Shown: positions 56,742 through 64,000 of the stretch, piece after piece
Layout: every line of letters starts with the position of its first letter
Position numbering within the stretch: position 1 is the stretch's first letter
Program-made: the position numbers and the translations under genes
Source of the DNA: Segetibacter sp. 3557_3
Lineage (GTDB): Bacteria; Bacteroidota; Bacteroidia; Chitinophagales; Chitinophagaceae
Direction: 5' to 3'
DNA length: 64,000 nt
Assembly: GCF_004354985.1 (NCBI RefSeq)
Contig: NZ_SMSK01000002.1
Coordinates: 454,570-518,569, forward strand
The notes under the pieces: model-generated
Database searches by the model: none
Told to the model about the DNA's origin: nothing
What the model saw: only the letters and a program-made list of their open reading frames with translations

Positions 56742-57959
56742 ATGAGTTGGCGTAAATGGGAACCTTTGGGAGGCCAGATTATTGGACCCCCTGCCGCTAT
56801 TGCCTTCAAAAGCCCTTTTCTAGATGTTTTCGCCCGAGGTATAGATAACCAGTTGTGGCAAAAAGCATGGCGGAAGGATCGCTGGGTTGAGTGGCATAGG
56901 CCTGATGGAGAAAATTTTCTTTTAGATTCTTCTCCGACAGTTGCCTCCACCGGCAACGATCTTCAAGTATATGCACGTGGAACAGACGGGCAGTTATGGG
57001 CTAAGGTATGGATAGATCGTCAAGGATGGCGTAGATGGGAGCCAATGGGTGGTCAAATTATCGGCGCACCCACTGCTATTTCTTTCAAAAACATCTTTAT
57101 GGATGTTTTTGCACGTGGTATAGATAACCAATTGTGGCAAAAAGCATGGCGGAAGGATCGTTGGGTGGAGTGGCATAGGCCGGACGGAGAAAACTTTGTT
57201 TTAGACTCTTCTCCGGTGGTTGCTTCAACTGGAAACGATCTTCAGGTATATGCACGTGGAACGGACGGGCAGTTGTGGGCTAAGGTTTGGGTAGATCGTA
57301 GAGGCTGGCGCAGCTGGCAGCCTTTGGGTGGTCAAATTATCGGCGCACCAACGGCCCTGTTTATTGTTTCGTTTAAAAATCAATTATTTGATGTTTTTGC
57401 TCGGGGCACAGATAATCAATTGTGGCAGAAAGCTTGGCGAACTAACCACTGGGTGGAGTGGCACAGGCCTGATGGAGAAAATTTTGCATTAGACTCCTCT
57501 CCGGCAGTTGCCTCAACGGGGAACGATTATCAAGTATATGCCCGGGGAACGGACGGGCAATTGTGGCGTAAGGTATGGGTAGATCCACCACCTCTTAAGG
57601 AATTTACAACACTCTTCACTCTCCATGCCGACTCAGTTTTTGCCGGAGTCCAAACCTATGCAGGCGGATTTCCCGGTAGTCTTATTATGGCTGGAGAGAT
57701 CAAGGCCATAAATATCCCTGTGCAGATCGAACCTTATACAGTGTCATTTCTAAAACCGGGATTCTCAAGTACTGATCTAAACAACGAGAACGCTTGGATA
57801 ACGGTCGGTTCAGGAAGTAGTTTAACAGGAGAAAACCTAAAGCTTTTCCTGGATCCGCAAAGGAAGCAGGTGGCTGCACGTGCTGCCTCTTCAAAACAGA
57901 TCGCTACACAACTTCTACTAACGGTAACGTACACAAGTAGGGACGAAATTCTTTTCTAA
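56742..57959 (+). CDS. Tandem-repeat propeller lectin-like protein with unknown C-terminal domain
   Basis: A 405-residue protein with no signal peptide. Residues 3-284 are three nearly identical units of 93, 93 and 96 residues. Each unit holds two blades with cores VFARGIDNQLWQKAW and VYARGTDGQLWAKVW, followed by W-x-W-x-P-x-GG. The pattern resembles PLL-type/DUF346 repeats of propeller lectins that bind fucose or other sugars; six blades are predicted. The last 120 residues (ADSVFAGVQTYAGGFPGS ... TQLLLTVTYTSRDEILF) form a distinct, unrecognised domain. A strong GGAGG lies just before the ATG, unusual in this phylum. Sugar binding is inferred by family, not shown. Confidence 0.7.
   Translation: MSWRKWEPLGGQIIGPPAAIAFKSPFLDVFARGIDNQLWQKAWRKDRWVEWHRPDGENFLLDSSPTVASTGNDLQVYARGTDGQLWAKVWIDRQGWRRWEPMGGQIIGAPTAISFKNIFMDVFARGIDNQLWQKAWRKDRWVEWHRPDGENFVLDSSPVVASTGNDLQVYARGTDGQLWAKVWVDRRGWRSWQPLGGQIIGAPTALFIVSFKNQLFDVFARGTDNQLWQKAWRTNHWVEWHRPDGENFALDSSPAVASTGNDYQVYARGTDGQLWRKVWVDPPPLKEFTTLFTLHADSVFAGVQTYAGGFPGSLIMAGEIKAINIPVQIEPYTVSFLKPGFSSTDLNNENAWITVGSGSSLTGENLKLFLDPQRKQVAARAASSKQIATQLLLTVTYTSRDEILF
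56748..57590 (+). repeat. Three near-identical 279-288 bp units in the lectin gene
   Basis: Units start at 56748, 57027 and 57306. The first two are 279 bp and the third about 9 bp longer. Identity between units is very high at the protein level and clearly visible in the DNA, so the expansion is recent or kept uniform by recombination. Confidence 0.85.
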
Positions 57960-58599
57960 CGTTTGTTACTGCTCGATACAAGAATCACGGTAAATTCTGG
58001 TGGCAGGATACGTGTAAAAACGACTCTACACTTCAATATGATTGCTGTCAGAAACCTGATGCGTTATTGCTGCATCGCAGTTTTTTTGATTGTACGATAA
58101 AGTAAGGTAGCCAGAAGTTGAACCAAATAGTTGATGGGTCTTTAGTTGGAATCCAAGCTGGAGCAGAGCGAACATAGAAACCTGCCAGCAGCTAAATTCA
58201 GCAAGTATAATTAGACTTGTGGCATAGAGAGTAGCGTAGAAGCAACAAAGGTCAGTGGCTAAGTACCTTTTTGCTCGTTTCCGCATGTAATTCACATCTT
58301 CCAGGGTAGCACCTATCTGTTTGTCTTCTTAATAGGTCTAATAGATAAGTGGGATCTGTGGTCTATATACATTTAGAAAGAATTATGTATTAATCCCGGA
58401 TAATATTGGAAATGTAGGCTGTCTTTTTAAGGTTTGTACCTACTATGCTGCTTAACTGTTGCGACCCGAAGCCTGTGCTTGAAGAAAGGTTAAAGTACAT
58501 GCGGAGAACTTTGTAATCAAACATGTTACTTATTTGAATGTGCTGATGCAATTTTCATTGGAAAGGACTAGTGATTTCTAGGAAGACGCTGAAGGTTTT
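57960..58599. other. Gap, possible upstream remnant
   Basis: About 640 bases. Between about 58500 and 58585 a frame reads NFVIKHVTYLNVLMQF and ends in TAG just before, and in frame with, the small gene at 58600. The rest is not recognised. Confidence 0.3.
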
Positions 58600-58776
58600 A
58601 TGGTATATGACTCGAAGGAAGGGGGTCATCAAGGCAAAACAGATTTCCTACAAGATTTGATAAATGATCTAATCTGCATGGATGTAAACTGCCATGAACT
58701 CAACAACGATATCGTCAGCTCAATTCAAGACTATAATATCGATAGCCGGGGATTAAGCAAGTTCTTGAGCGTATAA
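58600..58776 (+). CDS. Small hypothetical protein (58 aa)
   Basis: A 58-residue acidic frame from ATG 58600: HQGKTDFLQDLINDLICMD and NIDSRGLSKFLSV. An in-frame TAG lies about ten codons upstream of the ATG, preceded by sequence that also looks coding, so this could be the rest of a longer broken gene. No family recognised. Confidence 0.3.
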   Translation: MVYDSKEGGHQGKTDFLQDLINDLICMDVNCHELNNDIVSSIQDYNIDSRGLSKFLSV

Positions 58777-58883
58777 GTTTACAGTCCAAAACATTCGGAT
58801 ATTAAGTCGTTGGCGTTAATTAACATAGTTAGCGCTTCCTGAATTACCTGTTCGATTTTCAGACGCATTTTTAATCTTTAACT

Positions 58884-59291
58884 GTGGCTAAACTAACACT
58901 CATATTCGTAATCGTTTCGTTAATAAAAGGAACTTTGATGTTTTTAAATGTTTTGACCGGAGATTGGCTACCCATGTTTTCTGTCTTTCTCAGGTATTTG
59001 GTTCTCTTTACGTTGTTCTGGTTTATTGACCGAATCACCCTTTCAAAAATTGAGGTACAAATGAAAAAGATTACGTCGTTAAAATCTACACTTTTCTTAT
59101 TCGGGACCTTTGTTTCTATTTTCGTAACCACTGGAGTATTTTTTTTTATTTACAATATCATATTTGACATAAACCCAGAGCCGGTGCCTGGCTCTATACT
59201 ATTGCCCCTAATAGGAATTTCAGCTTTCGGGTTGGGACTTATTTTCATAAATGTCGCACTTTTTTTCAGACGGATTGCTCGGCATAATTGA
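58884..59291 (+). CDS. Four-helix membrane protein (135 aa)
   Basis: A 135-residue integral membrane protein starting at a GTG (AKLTLIFVIVSLIKGTLMF). Four hydrophobic segments are seen (about 3-20, 30-49, 70-92 and 103-125), joined by short charged loops. I do not recognise a family. It is not adjacent to a transporter partner and stands alone on the plus strand, ahead of the HEPN-like remnant. Confidence 0.45.
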   Translation: MAKLTLIFVIVSLIKGTLMFLNVLTGDWLPMFSVFLRYLVLFTLFWFIDRITLSKIEVQMKKITSLKSTLFLFGTFVSIFVTTGVFFFIYNIIFDINPEPVPGSILLPLIGISAFGLGLIFINVALFFRRIARHN

Positions 59292-59442
59292 ACTACTGCC
59301 TATAAGGTGTTTATGTAAGGCTTGCTGAGGGACACACTTTCCACGAATTATCTTAGTTTCCCTCCTGTTTGCTGCAAGCTGTAGTAAGACACAGTCCAGC
59401 ACTGAATCAAGACTGTTAAGTTATGCCCACCAACTATCGTAA

Positions 59443-59786
59443 ATTCAACAATTGAAATCGTTTATCAATACATCGCACTATCATTTTTGGACCGATACAC
59501 GCTATTCAAGAGCATTGGCTCACCAGGCAGATAACCAATGGGACAAAGGCACCTACGTTAGGTGGACTGCTATGACTGGCTGGAGCGTCCTTGAAATGCC
59601 TTGTAGTGCCACACTAGATAATGAAAAATTGGATACAGGTTTAAAAACGATGTTGTTATCGCTATAAATAAGAAGGGCTTACTAAACTTGATTGGAGCGG
59701 AGGAGTATAGCAAATCGTTAGTTCACTTTGAAATAAGAAAGAAGTATGTTCACGTCAACATACCTCAAAATGACTTTTTACTCTAA
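59443..59786 (+). pseudogene. HEPN-like gene split by a -1 frameshift
   Basis: The first frame reads FWTDTRYSRALAHQADNQW and TAMTGWSVLEMPCSATLDN, then meets a stop at TAA 59665. In the -1 frame the text continues as KNDVVIAINKKGLLNLIGA and ends with IRKKYVHVNIPQND before TAA 59784. RKKYVH fits the RX4H catalytic motif of HEPN ribonucleases. The change of frame falls on TTTAAAA (read T-TTA-AAA), a classic -1 slippery heptamer, so it may be a mutation or programmed shifting. No ATG start is seen; TTG 59452 or a nearby codon would start it. Confidence 0.5.
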
Positions 59787-60458
59787 CTCAAAAAGCGGAT
59801 TGCGCTGTTTCCCTGATACCAGATCCTGTAAAGTCAATTTAAACGGTCGTCGACGAACTTGGTTCCATTAATTGTGTTCAGATAGCTTTGCGGCGTTCGG
59901 CTGTCAAAATAGAAATTATGGGTATTTAACCAAGGGTCAAACTCTTAAGGAGACCCCCAGTGCGTTAAGCCGTGCTTAAAAGGAGTAAAAAATGATTTCT
60001 TAGGTTCTGTTACAGTTTACTTGAATATATTTGAGGGTTTTCGATCGTCGTAAAAAGCCGGCACGCTCACATCTAACTAATTTGAGGTTACATTCATTAA
60101 CGTGTGTGAGTGCCATAAGATGCTTCCAGCTTACATGAATAGAATATAGATAAGCCAGAATCTCGGTATTCTGAACTTGGACTAGGAACTTGGTTCAAGA
60201 ATCGATTCTCCGAAAATAAAGTCTGTGGTATTTGCCTTGGCTACCGAGCAAAGTTATAGCAGTTAGGAGAATCTCCGACATCTTCTGGCAATTCTACCTT
60301 TGTCTCCGTGGAGTTGTGTTATTGATCTTATTACATCGCATCCGATTACATCCTTGCTAAGTGGTTTAAAAGTCAGACCTCAAGTCAGTACAACTATCTT
60401 CTATAGACGATTCAAAACAAAAAGAGGTCATCTGCAGTACATGAACCAATTGTATGGT
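59787..60458. other. Gap, nothing recognised
   Basis: About 670 bases. No frame of note on either strand. It separates the HEPN-like remnant from the 3' end of the pentapeptide gene. Confidence 0.35.
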
Positions 60459-62933
60459 TTACCCTAATGATTTCTTAATCTGTTTTTCTAAAAAAGTAAT
60501 CTTTTTCTCCAATTCAATCTCTCTTGCCGTTTTACCCGTATTTTTAGATTGTACGTTTCGTGCCACTATCCATCTTTCTGATGGCTTAATGACACTTTCA
60601 GATAGTGCAGTAACAACCTCGGCAGTGTTCTCATATGTGAATGTTGGCAGAATGTTCTTAAAAGCTCTACGCATTTCAGACAGCGTGACATACTCTTCTT
60701 CACCATTAAGAAGAAGTGGTTGAATTGGCTTCGCGGGGTACCTTTCTACTACGCACCTCAACTCTTCTCTAATCATTGTGGCGCCAGATACATCAGCAAT
60801 GATAAATCGGGCCATCCCGGCAAGTATCATCACCGTTTCTAAAAGCGACTGGTTTTCTGTATTCTCAAAATCAAAGAGAATTGGAACGTAATCATGGTTA
60901 TGCAGTTCTTCACGTATACTATCTAAAACTTCTTTGCGAACTGGTGAGAAACGACCTAATATCAAGATAGTTTTTGAAGTAACGGTGTCAATGACATTCC
61001 TAACAGTTTTGTTGTTCAGAAGAAGGTAGATAAATTGGGCTACCTGAAGGTCATCTACAGTTACGGTCGGTTCCCCATCCGGAGTAATTACAAGCTTTGA
61101 TTGATCCTTAGGCACACCCTGTAGGCCCCATGCTGAAATCCCATAGATTTTACATCCACTTAGAATAGCTTGGCTCAGATTTACTTCAATTAAACTTGTA
61201 TTTTGTAGGTTGACCCCGCTTAGGTTGGCCCCGCTCAGGTTGGCGCTAATCAAGTCCGCTCCACCAAGGTTTGCTTCCCTGAGATTTGCCCCCTTAAGAT
61301 TGACTTCTCGAAGGTTGGCTTCCCACAGACTAGTTTCACTCAGGTCAGCTCCACTCAAGTCCGCGCTTATCAGTTTGGCTCCGCTCAGAGTAGCTCCACT
61401 CAGGTTGGCTCCACTCAGGTTTGCCCCAGTCAGGTTAGCATTCCTCAAATTAGCATCCTTCATGTCAGCCTTACTCAAATTAGTTCCGGACAGGTCAGTA
61501 TTTCTAAGATCAGCTCCACTCAAAATATGTCCACTTAAGTCGGTTCCGCTCAGGTTCATTCCACTCATGTCCGCTCCACTTAGTTTTCTTTCAAACAAGT
61601 CAGCTTCTCTGGGGGCAAATTTTTTTGAATTCGCGCTAGGTTGGTCAGCTCCATTCAGTATACCTGAACGAATGTATGCTCCGGTGAGCTCAACTCCAAC
61701 AAAGTCGGCCTCAACTATATTGGTTTCAGTCAGGTGAGCTTTCCTTAAGTCAGTGTTTTTTAATTCGGCCTTATTCAGCCTAGTTCCAACTAGGTTCGCA
61801 AAACTTAGATTAGCGCCATTAAAATTCACATCTCCAAGGTAAGCGCCAGTTAGGTTGGCGTTGGTTAGGTCAGCACTACTTAAGTTGGCTCTGTTGAGGT
61901 CAGTCTCCAAAAGGTAAGCTCCAGTAAGGTTGGCCCCAGTCAGGTCAGCATTCCTCAATGACGCGTTTCTTAAGTCAGCCCTACTCAGGTTAGCTGTAGT
62001 CAGGTCTGCCCAACTCAGATCAGCTCCGCTCAGGTTCAATCCCCCTAACTCAGCGCCAGCCAGGTTAGCATTCCTCAAGGCGGCATTTTTTAAGTCAGCG
62101 CCAGTCAAATTAGCTCCAGTAAGGTTAGCTCCAGACAGCTGAGCATTACTTAGGTTGGCATTCCTCAAATCAGCCTTGTTTAAATTAGCACCATCTAGAT
62201 CTGCTAAACTCAGATTAGCACCATTAAGGTTAGCTTCTCCGAGGTTAGCCCCTTTCAGATTGGCCCCACTCAGGTTAGCTCCATTAAGGTTAGTTTCCCA
62301 CAGGTCCGCTTTACCTAGGTCAGCTCGACTCAAGTTGACATCTTTAAGGTAAGCTTCTCCGAGGTTAGCCCCATTCAGATTGGCTCCACTCAGGTTAGCT
62401 CCATTGAAGTTGGTTTCCCACAGGTCAGCTTTACTTAGGTCAGCTCTACTCAAGTTGGCATTCTTAAGGTGAGCTTCTCCGAGGTAAGCTCCAACAAGGT
62501 CAGCTCCACTCAGATTACTGCGACTTAGTAAGGCTTCTCTCAGGTTAGCCCCGCACATCTTAGCTTCACTTAGGTTGGCGCCGGTCAGGTTGGCCCCATT
62601 TAGATTAGCATTCCAAAGCTGCGCTCTACTCAGGTCAGCCTTACTCAGGTCGGCCCTAGTTAGATAGGCGCCATTAAGGTAAGCTCCACTTAGACTGGCT
62701 TCCCTGAGGTTAGCTACATCCATTTGAGCATCATTTAATTGCGCATTACTTAAGTTAGCCCCCTCACAATTGGCATCTCGAAGGTTAACCTCATTTAGGT
62801 TGGCTCCACATAAATTGGCTCTCCGTAAGTTAGCCTCTTTAATTTCTACTCTCACCTCGAGATGTTCGGTTCTCCAGCTATTCCAAGCTTCAGTACCTTC
62901 AAGGAGTAGCTTGATATGCTCTTCAGTTGCCAT
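60459..62933 (-). CDS. Pentapeptide-repeat protein with C-terminal TIR/deoxyribosyltransferase-like domain
   Basis: An 824-residue protein starting at MATEEHIKLLLEGTEAWNSW (62933), chosen because the 15 codons before it are unlike the family start. About residues 35-590 are pentapeptide repeats of the A(D/N)LxG type (for example ANLSGANLNGANL), forming a long right-handed helix. The last 230 residues are different: a linker (VYGISAWGL-like, DLQVAQFIYLLLNN), then TSKTILILGRFSPVRKEVLD, YVPILFDFENTENQS, ARFIIADVSGATMIREEL and PIQPLLLNGEEEYV, a Rossmann-like fold reminiscent of TIR or nucleoside deoxyribosyltransferases, and a coiled-coil end. The domain recurs after pentapeptide repeats in other bacteria, as I recall. 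The enzymatic role is inferred. Confidence 0.72.
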   Translation of the reverse strand: MATEEHIKLLLEGTEAWNSWRTEHLEVRVEIKEANLRRANLCGANLNEVNLRDANCEGANLSNAQLNDAQMDVANLREASLSGAYLNGAYLTRADLSKADLSRAQLWNANLNGANLTGANLSEAKMCGANLREALLSRSNLSGADLVGAYLGEAHLKNANLSRADLSKADLWETNFNGANLSGANLNGANLGEAYLKDVNLSRADLGKADLWETNLNGANLSGANLKGANLGEANLNGANLSLADLDGANLNKADLRNANLSNAQLSGANLTGANLTGADLKNAALRNANLAGAELGGLNLSGADLSWADLTTANLSRADLRNASLRNADLTGANLTGAYLLETDLNRANLSSADLTNANLTGAYLGDVNFNGANLSFANLVGTRLNKAELKNTDLRKAHLTETNIVEADFVGVELTGAYIRSGILNGADQPSANSKKFAPREADLFERKLSGADMSGMNLSGTDLSGHILSGADLRNTDLSGTNLSKADMKDANLRNANLTGANLSGANLSGATLSGAKLISADLSGADLSETSLWEANLREVNLKGANLREANLGGADLISANLSGANLSGVNLQNTSLIEVNLSQAILSGCKIYGISAWGLQGVPKDQSKLVITPDGEPTVTVDDLQVAQFIYLLLNNKTVRNVIDTVTSKTILILGRFSPVRKEVLDSIREELHNHDYVPILFDFENTENQSLLETVMILAGMARFIIADVSGATMIREELRCVVERYPAKPIQPLLLNGEEEYVTLSEMRRAFKNILPTFTYENTAEVVTALSESVIKPSERWIVARNVQSKNTGKTAREIELEKKITFLEKQIKKSLG

Positions 62934-62962
62934 GTTAGTTCGATTGGGAAATGACATTAATA

Positions 62963-63070
62963 ATGAATCTACAAACAAAATTGGGAAAATGGAAATGCCC
63001 TGATGAGCTTATCAATGATCTCCAGGAAATTGTTGTCATTGAAGAATTTAAAGAATATAGCTTATTTTAA
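62963..63070 (+). CDS. Very small ORF divergent to the pentapeptide gene
   Basis: A 35-residue frame from ATG 62963 (NLQTKLGKWKCPDELINDL then QEIVVIEEFKEYSLF) with an acidic, helix-like composition. Its start is 30 bases from the pentapeptide gene start. It may be a real micro-ORF or the N-terminal scrap of a decayed gene. Confidence 0.3.
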   Translation: MNLQTKLGKWKCPDELINDLQEIVVIEEFKEYSLF

Positions 63071-63885
63071 GAAACGGGCAGGTCTCTAATGACAACAACA
63101 AAATAAGTCCTTGAACTTGCTTAAGAGAACAGGAAGTGTCCTGGTCTATCCAAATCTGAGTAAGAGAAACTTCAGGGATCATTTGAAGGACATCAAAGCA
63201 GGTTAGGGTCAGTGCAGGTCTTAAATGGAAATGGAAGGTTGGTTGAGCAGAGAACAATTGCAATTAGTTCTCATAAAAGTATCTTAATAGTAATTGTTCA
63301 TTGCGTGCGCTGCCGTCGGGTATATACATTATCAAAGTAGTCGCTACAGGGGGAATGCACACTAGTAATGATTATACAGCATTAAGGCTATACTCTTATA
63401 CTCGCGTAAAAGTTTGAGGGTGCTGAGATTTACGGCTTCAGGTGCTCTCCTTTCAAACTTGAAAATTACTAGCAGTATTGCCTTTAGCCTACACTAATCC
63501 AAGAATCAGGAGTCTACTTATTGCAATCTTCTGCCATTCCCAGGTGAGCACATTTGAGATCATGGTATTGGACTTACATGCCTGATATGTACGATGTAAG
63601 AGTCGCATGTATACCATAAATGCTTTTTCAGTCACCAACAAGTACCCGGTTCCTACAGTTTATTCATTTGGGCGGGACCTCGCAACTTCCGGAAACTTAA
63701 AAGTCAATAGGCTGTTCCATTTTTCTTAGCAGGTGGAGCTACAGGTTACCGCAATCTACCTGGCACCCGACATCATACCGCAAGGTAAAATTGGCGCGCG
63801 AACATCTGTTGACATCGGAGTGGAAAGTAGGTACAAAAGGGCATAGGGGAGTTGTTTTTTTAACGGTAGAGATATCTTGAATGTA
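63071..63885. other. Gap before the window-edge IS end
   Basis: About 815 bases with no convincing gene; the minus-strand frames at 63048 and 63739 look like chance and IS-end shadows. Nothing else recognised. Confidence 0.35.
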
Positions 63886-64000
63886 GATTCCGGAACATTT
63901 TGACCCCGTGGTTCCGGCCAAGCTGACCCCCTCATTCCGGGCAAACTGCCCCCCCTTTGACTCATCTTTGTTTGGCACGGATTCCGGGGCATCTTGACCC
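63886..64000. mobile_element. Left end of a second IS21-like element
   Basis: Four copies of a terminal-repeat unit of core ATTCCGGnnCAnnnTGACCCC: 63886-63907, 63910-63930, 63933-63954 and 63979-64000. They are the same kind of iterated IS21 ends as in the 42854-45747 element but differ in sequence (CCCC against CCACC), so this is a different IS. The genes lie past the window edge; orientation cannot be told from repeats alone. Confidence 0.65.

Noticed and set aside
58026..58295. Minus-strand 89-residue frame
   Set aside because: Cys- and Leu-rich without a fold-like pattern or neighbour support; no homology recognised.
61210..61737. Plus-strand open frames rich in Leu, Ala, Arg and Pro (also at 61930, 62155 and 62770)
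   Set aside because: They are the reverse reading of the pentapeptide repeats; low-complexity repeats give open frames on the other strand.
63739..63992. Minus-strand frames at the window end
   Set aside because: They run through the IS21 terminal repeats and are explained by them.
28212..64000. CRISPR array or cas genes, or an integrase for the accessory region
   Set aside because: The IS21 repeats at 45446-45747 and the lectin repeats resemble arrays at first sight, but spacing and content do not fit CRISPR; no cas gene and no tyrosine or serine recombinase was found.

Overview
The window comes from a Bacteroidota genome, most likely a Chitinophagaceae-type (Chitinophagales) soil or environmental bacterium. 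The signs are Oar-like TonB-dependent receptors, a type IX secretion (T9SS) sorting domain, a LytTR/propeller two-component pair, Bacteroidota-type promoter motifs (TTTG ... TAnnTTTG), an ECF sigma factor with a barrel-fused partner, and Bacteroidota-style mobilization genes. No rRNA or other species-level marker is present, so the genus is inference.

Bases 1 to about 28300 look like ordinary, densely coded chromosome. A dispersed amidoligase set comes first: two ATP-grasp enzymes, a GCS2-type carboxylate-amine ligase, a class I glutamine amidotransferase and an alpha/beta-hydrolase esterase. Embedded in it is an independent three-gene unit of ECF sigma factor, membrane-anchored barrel protein and lipoprotein. 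Two large Oar-type TonB receptors follow, then ribBA (riboflavin), a TamB-like giant protein, an alpha-oxoamine synthase, tRNA-Leu(GAG), a sensor histidine kinase, a family 2 glycosyltransferase, and a tRNA-Gly(GCC)/tRNA-Leu(UAA) pair with a good promoter and a terminator between the two tRNAs.

Downstream of tRNA-Leu(UAA) the character changes. From about 28300 to 64000 the gaps are long and AT-rich and there are many gene remnants. There is a mobilization module: primase, oriT-like inverted repeats, a MobC-like protein, a MOBP-type relaxase and a truncated type IV coupling protein. There is also one complete IS21-family element with many terminal repeats, and the end of a second IS21-like element at the window edge. 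Mixed in are accessory genes: a 17-repeat ELWxxDGT protein, a T9SS substrate, a BNR/sortilin-like propeller, a propeller and LytTR two-component pair, a lectin-like propeller built of near-identical repeats, and a long pentapeptide-repeat protein with a C-terminal TIR/deoxyribosyltransferase-like domain. I read this as a decayed integrated mobile region, although no integrase is visible.

The most interesting items are: (i) the pentapeptide-repeat protein with a Rossmann-like effector domain; (ii) the propeller lectin with an unknown C-terminal domain and no signal peptide; (iii) the recombined junction between the coupling protein and a papain-like toxin-like fragment, next to a four-helix membrane protein; (iv) a HEPN-like gene split by a -1 frameshift at a slippery heptamer; and (v) the amidoligase cluster.
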